Shown here: positions 44,469 through 56,800 of the stretch, one piece after another
Layout: every line of letters starts with the position of its first letter
Position numbering within the stretch: the stretch's first letter is position 1
Origin: Gnomoniopsis sp. IMI 355080
Lineage: Eukaryota; Ascomycota; Sordariomycetes; Diaporthales; Gnomoniaceae
Assembly: GCA_027946555.1 (NCBI GenBank)
Contig: JAPEVC010000052.1
Coordinates: forward strand, 108,391-172,390
Length of the DNA: 64,000 bases
Direction of reading: 5' to 3'
Position numbers and translations under genes: made by a program
Notes under the pieces: generated by a model
Seen by the model: the letters and a program-made list of their open reading frames with translations, nothing else
Database searches by the model: none
What the model was told of the DNA's origin: nothing

Positions 44469-45538
44469 ATGGTTGGTGGTGGACACGGTAAACGTGAAGA
44501 GGACAAGGGGAGACAAGGATGATGAGGAAAGCACTGAGTTAGATCTCCTAGACTCTATTTCAAACTGCTCGATATAAAGTCCATGTTAAAGGTTGAGAAA
44601 AAGAAATCTCAAACATATTGGAGCGACGGCAGAGTGTGAAGTTGATGAGCCGATTTTGATGTTGCTGTACAGGTACTTTACGCTGAGGACGAACACGAGG
44701 CTGAGCTCTCAAGTCCACTTGCTGAATGCGGCAAGTGGCAGCCTTCCGTCGTCACTGGGGTACCCCTGCTCACGTATCACTAGCGACGATACATGAGGAT
44801 TGCCCACCTATTCTTTCATCGCGGCAAGGTTCCATACAAACGCTTATCTGAACGACTGGTCGAAAATCTCTCTGGGCTTCGATAGCAGGTGATAAATGCA
44901 TTGAATTGCGTAAAGTCTTTCGCCAAGGTGGGAACGCAGAGGCGTGCTACGCGATATAGTTTCGCTTGCAGTCCTGTAGGCTCCAGTTGATCCAAACGAC
45001 AAGACGTCAAGATCTCAAAGCGTATGTCATACAGCTAAATTTATCAATTTAGAAAAGGACATCTCATCCTGCTTAGTCTCCTTGTAGGTTTTTCCTGATC
45101 AAGTTACCCATGTTTTGCCTGCAGCACCCACGTTTGAGCGCATGAAGACAGGCTGCAGAGACAGAATGATCTGTAGGTGGATATCGATCCAGTGAAACGA
45201 TGATGAGGACATTGATGTTGCTTCTTCATAAATTGGAAGGTCTCCTGCAGGTAGGTGGTGGGCCTCTTGCAGTGGTAGGCCTCCGAGCTTGATAGCAAGC
45301 TTCAAAGCAATCCTTAGAGCAAACCAACCAGACAAGCGCGATCTTGAATGCCTGAGTTTGTGCACACAACCCTCACTGCTGGTCCTAATATAAAAAAGCG
45401 CTCTGAATCTCTCAATTCTGTCCCAGTGTCGCTTCCATCTTCGCTCTCCAAGCTTACTCAAATCAATACTTGGGTTTTTCACATAGCATCAATCTCCAAT
45501 CAAATCAGAAATCATCACAACTTCCAGACATTTCAAAC
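44469..45538. other. Intergenic, SMP-like promoter
   Basis: About 1.1 kb without a gene. The right end holds the TATA box and CT/CA-rich leader of the small stress-type gene. Confidence 0.5.
45389..45398 (+). promoter_or_regulatory. TATA box of the SMP-like gene
   Basis: TATAAAAAAG lies 150 nt upstream of the ATG and is followed by a TC/CA-rich leader. A strong TATA box fits a stress- or sporulation-induced gene. Confidence 0.5.
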
Positions 45539-45810
45539 ATGCCTGACACCAAGAATCAAATGTCTTCAGCTGATGCGTCTCGCATCCAGTCCGCCACCGT
45601 AGGTATCCACACTGAATTTCACATGTTTGAGGAAAACGACTGATAAAAAATCCTACCCACTTTCAGGCCAAGAGCGGCGGCGACATGGGCTCCGGTGGAT
45701 TCCCATCCCGTGCCCAGGCGGCTGCGGCGCACAACGCCGACGCCGGCGGCCAGCAAGCCGGATCTGGAGGCCAGCAGGGGAATGCTGGAGCCAATGCAGG
45801 CAAGAAGTAG
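45539..45810 (+). CDS. Small Gly/Ala-rich SMP-like stress protein, 67 aa
   Basis: Two exons, 45539-45598 and 45667-45810 (intron GTAGGT...TTTCAG). It begins MPDTKNQMSSADASRIQSA, continues AKSGGDMGSGGFPSRAQAAA and ends in Gly/Gln/Asn/Ala-rich low complexity. The 'SADASRIQSAxAKSGGDM' type of block is the seed-maturation-protein (SMP/LEA-like) core seen in many short fungal proteins that accumulate in conidia or under desiccation. It has no Cys, Trp or TM segment and is probably disordered and cytosolic. Its short length makes it easy to miss, but both exons are in frame and the motif is characteristic. Confidence 0.85.
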
Positions 45811-46768
45811 AGTCTGTACTGGAAACGAGTCTCCGGCTGAATAGCTGGAGCGGAAAAGTTGGAAGATGGGTTGGAGGTGCGGTCTGATCGTCTGAGTAAA
45901 CTTTCGGTAGTCAAGGGGATCGTCCCGGGTGATCAATGGCTTAGCGAATCAAATTCAACATCTTGATTCTGACGCATGCAATCCAGACCACACTAATTCA
46001 GACCACAATTGTGATAGTCATGGATGCGACCGATGCGACGATGGAGCCAAGAGAGCGATCCTCAGGAACCCGCAGGCTCCCCTGGCTAACTTGCGTGCTC
46101 GTGTTCACCATCCAGTCTAGACCGATTTTCGCTACCTAGGTACAGTACATAGTAGACGGGCTTGGTCCGTGCATATAGAGTACAGGGGAAGTATTCCTTC
46201 AGGAATGCGCTTTAGCGAGGTGGCTCCTTTCTGTCTGGGGTCCTGGTTAAAAAAAAGGGACTTTGCAGCTAGAGCCAATGGCGGCTGAGCAAAAACAGAA
46301 CGTCTCAGAGCTTGACATCTGTCAACACTAATACTACGCATACTCAACTAGATGTAGCAAAAGCGATAACCGCGTTACCCTCGATACTAGGTAGGTACTT
46401 CTTCCTGCTGATCTTAGCTCCGAAGAGGCCATTTTCAATCGGGCTGTTGCTCTTGCGTCCCAGGCATTGAGAAAGGAGTACATGCCGCTTGTTCCAGACA
46501 GCCTTGGTTCAGCAGGATCGTTCACATGAAGACACATCTTCAATGTATACTCCCGCAGCTATCGAAATGATATTCGCAATTGATGTGTACTTCTTAGTGC
46601 GCGCACATGTACTCTACCATGGACGATGCCGGATTAAATTAGATATTTATCTCAGTAGTCCATATTTTGGATACGAACAGGCGCATATAATACAAGGTGG
46701 TGATACAAGAGATTACATATTATGAGAAATTCCAACTGCCAATGAATTGTCCCTGGTGGACACCAGTG
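45811..46768. other. Intergenic, no supported gene
   Basis: 3' sides of the SMP-like gene (+) and the P450 (-). It contains TACCTAGGTA at 46133-46142; otherwise nothing is recognised. Confidence 0.5.
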
Positions 46769-48616
46769 TCAAATCTTCTCCATCCGAATTTCCATCCCAG
46801 CAGGACGCAACGTGAACCCTGGGTTCTCCACGTAAAACGGCTTCTCGACGTCGATAAAACGGTAATTCCGGATCATCTCGGCGAGGATCAGCTTGATTTC
46901 GAACATTGAGAATAGTCGGCCGATGCAGATACGCGGTCCGTTCGAAAAGGCAGAGAAGGTGTAAGGGTTGAGCTGATCCCCAGTCAGACGTTCGGGCTCC
47001 CAACGAGTCGGGTCGATCTCATCCACGGTCTCTCCCCAGATCAACGGGTTGGAGAGTGTCACGGAGGGACAGATATCGAGCATTGTTCCTCTTGGAATGA
47101 GGATGCCTTGAACGACGACATCCGTTCTGGCTGCGCGGTGGTATGTGGTGGCTTCATTGTGGGATTTGGAATTAGCATGATGGAGCATCTTTGGAGCTTC
47201 ATGAGGTAAAAACATACCGGGAGGATAAACACGCATCGACTCTTTGACGAACCCTTCCAGGTAGGGCAGCTTGTCTATCTCTACGAATGAAGCATCATCT
47301 CCGAGGCTAGTGATTTCCTGTCGTAATTTATCTTGGATATCCTGTCGAGTAGCCATGATAAGACAGCTCCAGGATAGCATGTTGGCAGAAGTGTCGTGTC
47401 CGGCGGCCATGATTTCAAGAAGATGTCCCAGGAACTCCTCCTCTCCCATCTTCTCCTTGGGTATCTCCTCGACGATAAAGGTAGTCAGGTCTCTTGAGTT
47501 CTTTGTCTCGTATGTGCCAGCTGCCTTGGCCTCCCCGACAGTCTTGTACCGGTCGCGGATGAGGTTCCGAAGGACGCTGTTCAGCCAGTCCATGGCAAAG
47601 AGGAACTCACGGTTGGCTGCGACCGGGATCCAGCGAGCAGGGACAAAGGCGTTTGCGAACAACAAGAGTTTCCCCATGAGACCGGGCGAGAAGAAGACTT
47701 CATAGGCTTCGTGGAATGTGCAGCCTCGCTCGAAGGCGGTGGACTTCTCGTGCTTGAGATTTGCGCCAAAGTCGTCGCCAGGCTTGACGTAATCCAGATT
47801 GACGCCAAGGACGACGATTCCCACTGCAAATTTCAGTCAGCGCATCATTCCTAACGCGAGTGAAATTGGGTGCACGACGCAGTATTATGTGTCAATGAAT
47901 GACTCACTGATATCAAGAATTGCCTTCATGAACATGTCAATGCAATCGAACGTTCCCGTCTTGCCATCGTTGGCTGCAATTTTTTGATCGAAGAGGCCGC
48001 AGATGTCCTTGGCCTTCTCTTTGAAAATTGGTTCCATTTTCCGGATGTTGTTGAGCGCAAAAGAGTTATTCAACATCTTGCGATGGGCCTTGTGCTCTCC
48101 GCCCTCCATCAAAATCAAGCCATGGCCAGCAACCTCTTTCGTAAGGCGAACGAACCAGTTTGGCTTTGTAAAGGAATAGCAATTCTGGTACAGGACTTCT
48201 TTGTGTGCCGCGATGCTGTTGGGCACGAGAACTTCATTGTTGAGGAAGCCCAGATAGCGGATGAATGGCGCTTCGGGATGTTCTTTCATCCATTCGACGT
48301 AAAGAGATGTTGGGGTTGGTGCGCGGACAAGATTGATGAGTTGGCCAAGAAGGAAATGGTTGTTCTTTGTCATTGGTCAGCGTACCTAGGTAGACATGGG
48401 ATCATCACGGGCAAAGGTTTGACTTACTTTAGGTCCAGGAACGTGACGAAGCGGCGAGAAGTATTCTGGATAGAGGAAGATACGATAGATTTTCAGCGTA
48501 AGATACTGACCCAGAAAGACTGAAATGGCCTCACTGCGGCCAGGCAAGCGAGCGTTGATACTCTGAACTACCAACAGCTCCAAAGCCGTCAGGCCCAAAC
48601 AGACGAACAGATCCAT
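46769..48616 (-). CDS. Cytochrome P450 monooxygenase, ER-anchored
   Basis: Four exons (48428-48616, 47908-48364, 47218-47823, 46769-47130) give 537 aa. An N-terminal membrane anchor (LFVCLGLTALELLVV) leads to HVPGPK, the Pro-rich hinge. The I-helix motif AAGHDTSANM with the oxygen-activating Thr, the K-helix KESMR, the PERF-type region RWEPERL and the heme loop FSNGPRICIGR (Cys486) are all intact, so the enzyme should be active. The DNA frame opens on GTG at 48634; the first ATG is at 48616, six codons later, and is used. Intron 3 (47131-47217, 87 nt) is stop-free and in frame; removing it restores YPPARTDVVV. Intron 1 contains a TACCTAGGTA palindrome. Family assignment (CYP number) and substrate cannot be told; no biosynthetic core enzyme is nearby. 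Confidence 0.93.
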
Positions 48617-49535
48617 ATTGTTGAGTGAGTTCACCTCGTTTCGGGATTAGATTCCGGAACTCTAAACGAACATGTAAAAATGTGTACTTCAAATTCCAGT
48701 TATAGGCGACGGTTGTCATCCCATATGCCGAGGTCATGGACTAGTTTTCGCGATGCATGTCGCGTGTGTGTGTACGTACACGCCCCAAACGGCCAATGTC
48801 GCTTACATGCAGTAATACTATCTACTCCTTGACTCGATTCGTGCAACAGACCCCTTGGAGATGCATTTGACAGCTTTTTGGGCCTGTGATATATTCCGAC
48901 GGCGTTGTTGATGGCCTAAGCGAAGGGTGTTGGTTCGACCTGTGCGTTTGGCACGACCCACTCCGGCACAAGCGAGCCGGCCCTGTGTGCCCCGCGCCAT
49001 TCAGATTCGTCGGATCTGCTGCGTGGTAAGTCATGGTCTTGACTCTTGTCATAGTTTCGGGATGGGCCTATCCACAATCTTGGGTACTGTACTTATAATC
49101 TATACGCAGTCCTATGTATAAGTCAGTACTTCCCACAGGGAGCACAGTGACAGGCTTTGTACAGTACGTCCGTGCAGTGCATGGTACAAAATGTGTATAC
49201 GACATCTGCCACGCGAGAAGACCCGCTTTGACTAGAAATGTCTATCAGGCGAGGTTCCATTAGAGTATACCCGACCTCTGATCGAACAATGTCAAACAAT
49301 TTCATTTCAAGATCCTTGGACACTGCCCGGGCTTATTTTGAAAAGTTCCGTATCGGGGGTGAAAGGCCAAGAACGGGGGCAGCATACTTTAGTGCTTCAC
49401 ATAAACCCCCGTCAGGCATTGAAAGCTGACTCCGAGTCTCGATCAAGCATTCTCGCATTTTGCAATTGATCTTGGAGTCCGTTACATTTTGTTTGGTATA
49501 TACACACTCGAGGCTCTTTTACGAGCCCGCCAGCA
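48617..49535. other. Divergent promoter region, P450 / rhodopsin-like gene
   Basis: About 0.9 kb between divergent genes. No gene, RNA or repeat of note was found. Confidence 0.5.
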
Positions 49536-50851
49536 ATGTACACCCAAACTCTTACCGGCCAAGAGCTGATTGATCTGGCGGGTACGCAGAGCCCGCTCGC
49601 GGTGAGAGACACGCCAGCAAATGCTGTCATCGGAGTATCCATAGCACTCTGTATTGTCAGCACCGTAGCCGTCTCATTGAGACTGTTTGTCCGGCTCTAT
49701 ATCCAGCGCGATTTACGAGCCTGGGGATGGGATGACACATTTTCTATCCTGAGTCTGGTGAGTTGCCCCGAGCCCCCACACCTTTCTCCTTTTCGATCCT
49801 GTGCAGGCTGCACAGTCTTGATTCCAAAGTCTAAAACATTCATCCCACAGGCAACCTACATACCACAATGCGCATTGGCAATCCTCTCTGCGCAATATGG
49901 CCTGGGGACACGTGATGCGAAACTCGACGAAGGCCTCGCAGCCGCAGCTGCACTATATGCAGGGGACTGGCAGATGGTTTACGCCTGCTCGAGCGTGCTA
50001 GTCAAAGCCGGCATTGCCATGACTTTGTTACGGTTGACAGCCGAGCGCAAATACCGCTGGCCAATCCTGGCCGTGCTCATCTTCACGCCCATCTTCACCG
50101 CCACCGTAGTCCTCATCTTGATAATTACTTGCCAGCCGGTGGGCGCGCAGTTCAACTTGGCCCTCGGGGCGTGCCCTGTGCATTCTGCCATGGCTATGCT
50201 CAGCTACCCATTCACGGCCATGACGATCGTACTCGACTGGGGCTGCGCATTCATACCTTGGTTGATTATCCGGGATCTCCATCTGAACAGGCGTGTCAAG
50301 AAGGGTCTCATCTTTGTCCTTGGCCTTGGGGCACTCGCTAGCATTGGAGCAATCGCTCGACTACCGTACCTCCAATACTATACCATCTACGACGATCAGC
50401 TGTGTAAGTGGATGCTCACCACAAACGCCTTGTACTAAGGGTCGATGCTAATGTTGAACGAAAACAAATAGACCACGTGGCCAACATCGTCCTCTGGTCA
50501 ATCTTCGAGAATGGTATTGGGCTCATCGCAGCCTCCCTGCCGCCACTCAATAAGCTCTTCAAATATTATGCTACCACCAAAGAGGGCACGCCTGGCAGCT
50601 ACCCACTCGGAGGCAGGTCCCAAACGATTGGCGGCACGCCGAATTTCGGGGGAACCCACGGGACGTTCGAGCTGTCGGCGAGGAGAGCATCTGCAAAGCT
50701 GACGTCGTCCGCGAAGGGGGGACAATGGGACCGACTAGAAGATGACAGCTGGACAGGGAGAGGCATTGCCGTGCGCAAGACAATTGAGGTTGTAGAGGAG
50801 ACGGATTCAGACGCAGGTCTGGTGGAGGGCAATCGATCTTCCAGGACCTGA
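49536..50851 (+). CDS. Rhodopsin-domain 7-TM protein (fungal Pth11-like class)
   Basis: 384 aa from exons 49536-49757, 49851-50403 and 50472-50851. Seven hydrophobic helices occur in the order typical of the fungal 'rhodopsin domain' membrane proteins, with family motifs RLFVRLYIQRDLRAWGWDD after TM1, the AQYGLGTRDAKL loop, LLRLTAERKYRW, an ITCQPV(G)AQFNLALGACP extracellular loop with two Cys, and LPPLNKLFKYY before a Gly/Ser-rich cytoplasmic tail. It has no retinal-binding Lys, so it is not an opsin. Paralogues of this very large family include Pth11-like receptors, but this one lacks the N-terminal CFEM domain. Intron 1 (93 nt) is in frame and stop-free. A receptor or sensor role is an inference from the family. 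Confidence 0.9.
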
Positions 50852-51666
50852 TTGAGTCTCACTTGCTAGAGGTATTCAACTCAGCGGGCCATCTCAGAGG
50901 CCAGAGCCTCTCCTCTTTTTGAACGTCCAATACTGCTCCTCGACGACCTCGTGCTCGAAGGTAAACTTAATTATATATCATTGCTGACATAGATCAGTCT
51001 CTAATCTGAAAGAAGCACCCACGGTGTACCAGTCATCACTGATCGAGCAAGGAACCTTTCGCGCTTAATGGAACTTCTAGAAACCCAGCTCCTTGAAAAA
51101 CTTGAAATCCTGGATGTACTCGTAGTCCACCCTCTTGCAGGCTAGTAGATGAAATGTCTTGAGAGACATTGCCGGTTGCAGCCCAGTGCTGAACTTCCAA
51201 GACATGTCGTTGGATCTCATCAAGAGTAAAATTGTCAATGTATGTGAATACTAGGTTACTAACATTACTGCACCCTATTTGCATTCAGAAATATTAGCGG
51301 GTTAATGCGGCTCGGAAGGCGGGAGATCCCTCTTTGCTCCGGATCGGCCGAGGTCGAAGCGAGCGGGTGAGGGCGTTAAGCCGACAACCTCCGACGTCTT
51401 GTGGATCCTTGCGCGAACAATTCAAGCCGGACCAGCAACTCAAGACACCCAGCAGCTATCGTCAAGTTTCGCTTGCGCTATTTGCAGCCTCCGTCTTTCT
51501 CTTTCTCTTTTCCGACCCTCACAACCCAATTCTACTAGAGTTTCCTTTGTGCCGGCGCGACTGGACAGTTCCTGGACGACTTGACGATCGCCTCACCTTC
51601 TCTCGATCTTGGCCTTGACATTGACATTTGACTGCCATCCCCTCCTCCTTCACTTCTTCAGTCAAG
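50852..51666. other. Intergenic, idh1 promoter
   Basis: There is no gene. The last 200 nt are strongly pyrimidine-rich (CTTTCTCTTTCTCTTTTCC), as in constitutive fungal promoters. Confidence 0.5.
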
Positions 51667-52932
51667 ATGCTGTCCAGAAACTCCACAAGAGCGGCTTCGG
51701 TAAGTGACGTCGGCGGGCGCGTCTTGTTACACGCAGATATCCAGATTAGATCACTGCCATACTCCGCCGTAGCCGTCGAAAATTGCTAACAACCTTCTGT
51801 TTCTTCCCACTTCCTATAGAGCCTCCTCCGCTCCGCCGCACAACCCTCTATCGCCGCCCGATCCTACGCGACCGTCCAGCGCGACATCTTCAAGCCCGCC
51901 AAGTACGGCGGCAAGTACACCGTGACCCTCATCCCCGGTGACGGTATCGGCTCCGAGGTCGCCGACTCGGTCAAGACCATCTTCAAGGCCGACAACGTGC
52001 CCATCGAGTGGGAGCAGATCGATGCCTCCGGTCTCGACACCCCCGGCAGCGGTGCCGCCGCCGAGGAGACCTTCCGCGAGGCTGTCGCCTCCCTGCGCCG
52101 CAACAAGCTCGGCCTCAAGGGCATCCTGCACACCCCGCTCGAGCGCAGCGGCCACAAGTCATTCAACGTCGCCATGCGCCAGGAGCTCGACATCTACGCC
52201 TCCATCTCGCTGATCAAGAACGTGCCCGGCTACGAGACCCGCCACAAGGGTGTCGACATGTGCATCATCCGCGAGAACACCGAGGGCGAGTACTCTGGCC
52301 TGGAGCACCAGTCCGTCAAGGGCGTGGTGGAGTCCCTCAAGATCATCACCCGCGCCAAGTCGGAGCGCATTGCCAAGTTTGCCTTTAGCTTTGCCCTGGC
52401 CAACAACCGCAAGAAGGTTACCTGCATCCACAAGGCCAACATCATGAAGCTGGCCGACGGTCTCTTCCGCACCACCTTCCAGAAGACCGCTGCCGAGTAC
52501 CCCACCATCGAGGCCAACGACATGATTGTCGACAACGCCTCCATGCAGTGTGTCTCCAAGCCGCAGCAGTTCGACGTCATGGTCATGCCCAACCTGTACG
52601 GTGGTATCCTGTCCAACATTGGCGCCGCCCTTGTCGGTGGTCCGGGTATCGTGCCAGGCTGCAACATGGGCCGCGATGTGGCCGTATTTGAGCCCGGTTG
52701 CCGTCACGTCGGCCTCGACATTCAGGGCAAGGACCAGGCCAACCCCAGCGCGCTGATTCTGTCTGGAAGCATGCTCCTGCGCCACCTTGGACTCGACGAC
52801 CACGCCAACCGGATCTCCAAGGCCATCTACGCTGTGATTGCTGAGGGCAAGGTCCGCACGCGCGACATGGGTGGTAACAACACCACGCACGAGTTCACCA
52901 AGGCTATTCTGGACCACATGGAGAAGCTGTAA
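51667..52932 (+). CDS. idh1: NAD-isocitrate dehydrogenase subunit 1, mitochondrial
   Basis: TCA-cycle enzyme subunit converting isocitrate to 2-oxoglutarate with NAD+; Idh1 is the regulatory subunit paired with Idh2. A short first exon (51667-51699, MLSRNSTRAAS) and the main exon (51820-52932) encode 381 aa. Residues 1-28 are rich in Arg/Ser/Ala without acids, a clear mitochondrial presequence ending near ARSYA. The mature part shows TLIPGDGIGSEV, RHKGVDMCIIRENTEGEYSGLEHQ, IADNASMQ-type VDNASMQCV, NLYGGILSNIGAALVGGPGIVPGCN and the C-terminal DMGGNNTTHEF. High codon bias (C-ending codons) fits strong expression. The first intron right after the start is typical for this gene. Confidence 0.97.
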
Positions 52933-53815
52933 GAGAGCAGGCGCGGGTTTTTTTCTAGAAGACAACAAAATAACTGCGGTGGATAATGGCAGCGCATATC
53001 CGGGCCAAGATTGGATGGGAAGGATGTGGATTACAGACAGACTGAAGGTGGTATTTTTGCATGGAGAGGGCAGTGAACGGCAAGAAGGTAGAATGGCATG
53101 AAGGGCGTCGGGTGGCATCTTGCGCCTTTAGGGTAGCAATACCATGTATACCTAGAGCGTCCATATATATACATCACATTATCTATCCCGTTATTCAAAT
53201 GAGTCCGGCCAAGTGCGGTTGGTAATCCTGAGAACCAAGCTGTGGAATTCTCTATACGATGGGAATCGTGCTTGAGCTGGAGCTGGAGGAATCGACCAAG
53301 GTTGCAATGAATATTCGTTAAGTAAAATGCTGAATGAAAACAGAAGACAAGAAATCCTATCTATTTCGGTACTTACGACTTGGACCTTTTTCAGATGTGG
53401 TATATGAGAGGAGGGGTGGATGCTATCAGGTGTCCACCTTATTCGTGTGGTCGCATGTTAAGACCGCATTTGGATGGAGTGGCAACCGAAGCTCCTGCCA
53501 CTTTACGGAATACTTGGCGAGCTTATCCTGGTAAAAGGGCCGCGTGAAGGCGCTGCTGTCTGATTCCTCACATTCGAGGCAGTCGTTGTCTGACGACCAC
53601 CATCCAATATAAATGTTGACCGTTCTCATCTGATACTTTAATGTACTCTATGGAGGCGTAAACTGGATATCATTTCCCATTGCCTGCAAAATCCGCTACT
53701 ACCGCAGCACGATAATTCAGCATTACATTGATTGCATTTCCAAGCATCATCGACCTTTGTCTCTCATCGCACGTTACACCTCATGAGGCCCCTCACATAG
53801 ACACCCATCCACGAA
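52933..53815. other. Intergenic, no feature seen
   Basis: 3' region of idh1 and promoter of ecm29. No gene or repeat is recognised. Confidence 0.5.
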
Positions 53816-56800
53816 ATGGCCTCTACGGAGCAGCGCGAGCTCGATCTGATCGACAAGGTCAACTTGCGTATCTTGAACGTCGCCAACGACGGCCCAAAGC
53901 TCACCGCCCTGCTCAAGGTCTACCTCCCTCCTCTCCTCCTCAAGGCCGGCAGCGAACATGCTGCCGTCCGCAACAAGGTCGTGCTTGTCGCTGGCCGCCT
54001 CAAGACCTTCATAGCTTCTCCCGATGTCATACTGCCTGTCGCATCGCTGCTCGACCAGTATATCAAGAATCCCGATGCACCCGTCATACGGCAACTGGAC
54101 ATTGGATTCATAAAGCACAGCTTCGAGCGCATTTCGCCCACGGAGAGACGAGAGCTGGTTCCCGTTTTGGTAAAAGGAATTGGAACCGACAAAGGGGTCA
54201 TGGGACCGATGGGACCGACAGTGGCAGCGAGATTCAACCTTTTCCTACACACACTAAAGGACATCGAACTTCCACCACGTGGCAGCAAAGAAGATGAGGC
54301 TTTCCGCGCCACACTCAACTTTGATGATCCCGTGGACGCAAACTTCACGGCCAAGTGGCTCGGTAAACTGTTGCTGCTCACCCTCCCGGCCCCCGGCCGA
54401 GTCGGTTCCATCGCACCGGGCCTCAACGACTCCGACACCGGGTTCTTGTTTTGCTGGAACTTGGACGAAACTTGGGTGAATCCTGGTAGCCTTGATCTCG
54501 CCACGACACGCATACATGCCGTCAAATTCCTTGAGAGCGGCGCCTTTACTGACGATGAGCGTTTCCTGCCCTCCATCTACGCTGCCAGCCATACGGACTA
54601 CCGCATCAACCGTGTCGGTGAGGCCATGCTGAAGCGCAACAAAGCTAGCCTCGAGGACGAAGATAGGGTGCAGCATTTATTTGCTGCGCACGCCGCCCTT
54701 CCTGCACCATACAGGATACGTATCCTCGGTCTCCTATGCAAGTCCAACAAGGCGACGAGCCCGCAATTTACCGAGCAGATGCGAGCCTTAGTAGAGCGCG
54801 ACATTGGCACAGGCCAAGGCGCAGCGGCGGGCACAGACGCGCCAGCTAATGGACTCGAGCTCACCAAGCTTCACCGGGCGCTCTTCGAGTTTGTGAACTG
54901 GGTGGCGCGCATGGGGCCCTCCCACGGCGCATTCCCAATCGGCCCAACGCTCATCAGGATGCTCATGGAGTTCATTACGGTGGAGCAGGGGTGGCCCAAG
55001 CCAAAGGTGGAAAAGCGATCGACGAACCCTCGTGACGACCAGAATCTGCGTGCGCGCGCGTATGAGACCATTGGTGTGCTGGCCAAGGGCTCGTCGGCGG
55101 AGCCGCAGTTGCTGCCGAAGGAGCTGATGGACATCGTGATCTTCCTGTTCGAGTCGCTGTCACACGACCCAACGCCAGACGTGGTGGTGAGCATTGAGGG
55201 CGCGCTTTCCAGCATGTCGACAGTCTATAAGTCGGATGGTGGCGACAGGGATGAGTCGCTACGGAGCCTCATTCTGGGGCATATGACACTGTCGCAGAAC
55301 GATACCGACGTCTTCCGAACAGCGCGTCATACCGCTACCAAATGGGCGAATCTATGTCTGCCGTTCTCCGACACCATTGCGCGGTGGGTCGATGTTCTTG
55401 CGATCGCGGGAAGGAAAGACGAGCGGACGGAGGTGGTGGAGGAGGGTCAGAAGGGTCTTGATCCATGGACGTACCGCGTGAATGAGGAGCATATTACCAC
55501 CAATCTGCCCGATTGGCGCCAACTTGTGCGGACGTTTTTCAAGTCTCTGATTAGTAGCGGCTATGGTACGACCCTCAACGCACCAGAAGCTCTGCGCAAT
55601 TTCACGGGCCTGGCACCAGCTGCGTTCCCAACCGCAATTGCGTACTGCAAGCGGATGCTCTTCTTGACCGCGCTCAAGGACGAGTTCAAGGTCGAGCCGG
55701 GCTGGGAGCGGCAGCTCGAGACGCTGGTGGCAGGCGATAAAGAGACTCGGGAAACCATACGGCGGTATCTTGCGGGCTTGGATGGCACAGACTTGACGGA
55801 CTTGCTAGGTGCGGCATTTGAGGGCATTCAGGAAGACAAGAGCACAACGGAAGAGTGCACGCGCAGTTTCGTCGAGATTGCCTCTCTCTGCCCGCGCGAT
55901 GTCCTCGCGCCGCTTGCCGTCAATGGGTTGGGGAGCTTGTTGGATGTTCTCAAGAGCAACAAGAAGGAAGTGCGACAGCTTGCGGCGCGGGCTCTTGGAA
56001 TTCTGGGAGCACATCCCGCCGTGCCTGTAGAGATGTTCAACGCGGCCAATTACGTGCTGCTGCAACGATGTCTTACGTGGAAGACGGCAGTGGGCGCAGA
56101 GATGAACGCCACCGAGGGGGCTTTCCTTGCTCTGGGGTACCTGTGGAGCAGGGCCACGTATTACCCGCACGCGGTCGTCGCGGGGACGCAGACGGTAGGC
56201 TCGGGCCCTCCTCCCTTGAAGAGACGGAAGACTGACGCCGTGCAGAAACTGGACGATAAAACGGCACTGAAGCTGCGAGAACTCTTGGAGGCTGCTGGCG
56301 CAAAAGATGCTCCGGATACGACCAAGATTCAGCCACGGGAGTGGCTACCGCCAGTGGAGGAGCTGGGTGCCACAGGTGCTCAGGGAACTTTCCAGAACAC
56401 GATATTCGATACACTGGCGCAGCTATGGACGGCTTCAATTTTGCCTGAGGAGGCATCTATCACGTCATACGTCGATGTTCTAGTGCCGCAGGCCAAGAAA
56501 GGCAACGAACGCGCAATCACTGCACTCGGGCGTCTAGCTATTGGACTCAAGGATGATGATGCTGTGCTGGACCTAATTCTAACTAAGCTCTACGAATTGC
56601 ACGAGCTCAAGCAAGCCGAGGTACACTTCTCCATAGGCGAAGCCATCACTGCCGCTGTTGCGCGCTGGGACTCCGATATCGTTCAGCTAAGCGTCGACGT
56701 CGCAACCTCTACCCAAACTTACCGTGTCGGCGGGCGCTGTGAGAAAATTCAAGAAGTCCTTAACAAGATTCTCACGGACTGCAAGGGCACCAAGCCGTCG

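Noticed and set aside
43521..44534. 337-codon minus-strand frame opposite the unknown gene
   Set aside because: Its composition mirrors the codon bias of the + strand gene; no motif was seen.
15621..48616. A secondary-metabolite cluster made of the PKS piece, permease and P450
   Set aside because: The PKS is non-functional, the P450 is 30 kb away and many unrelated genes lie between.
48617..48634. P450 start at 48634
   Set aside because: That codon is GTG; the first ATG is six codons later at 48616.
52159..53118. 319-codon minus-strand frame opposite idh1
   Set aside because: A GC-rich shadow of the highly biased idh1 codons.
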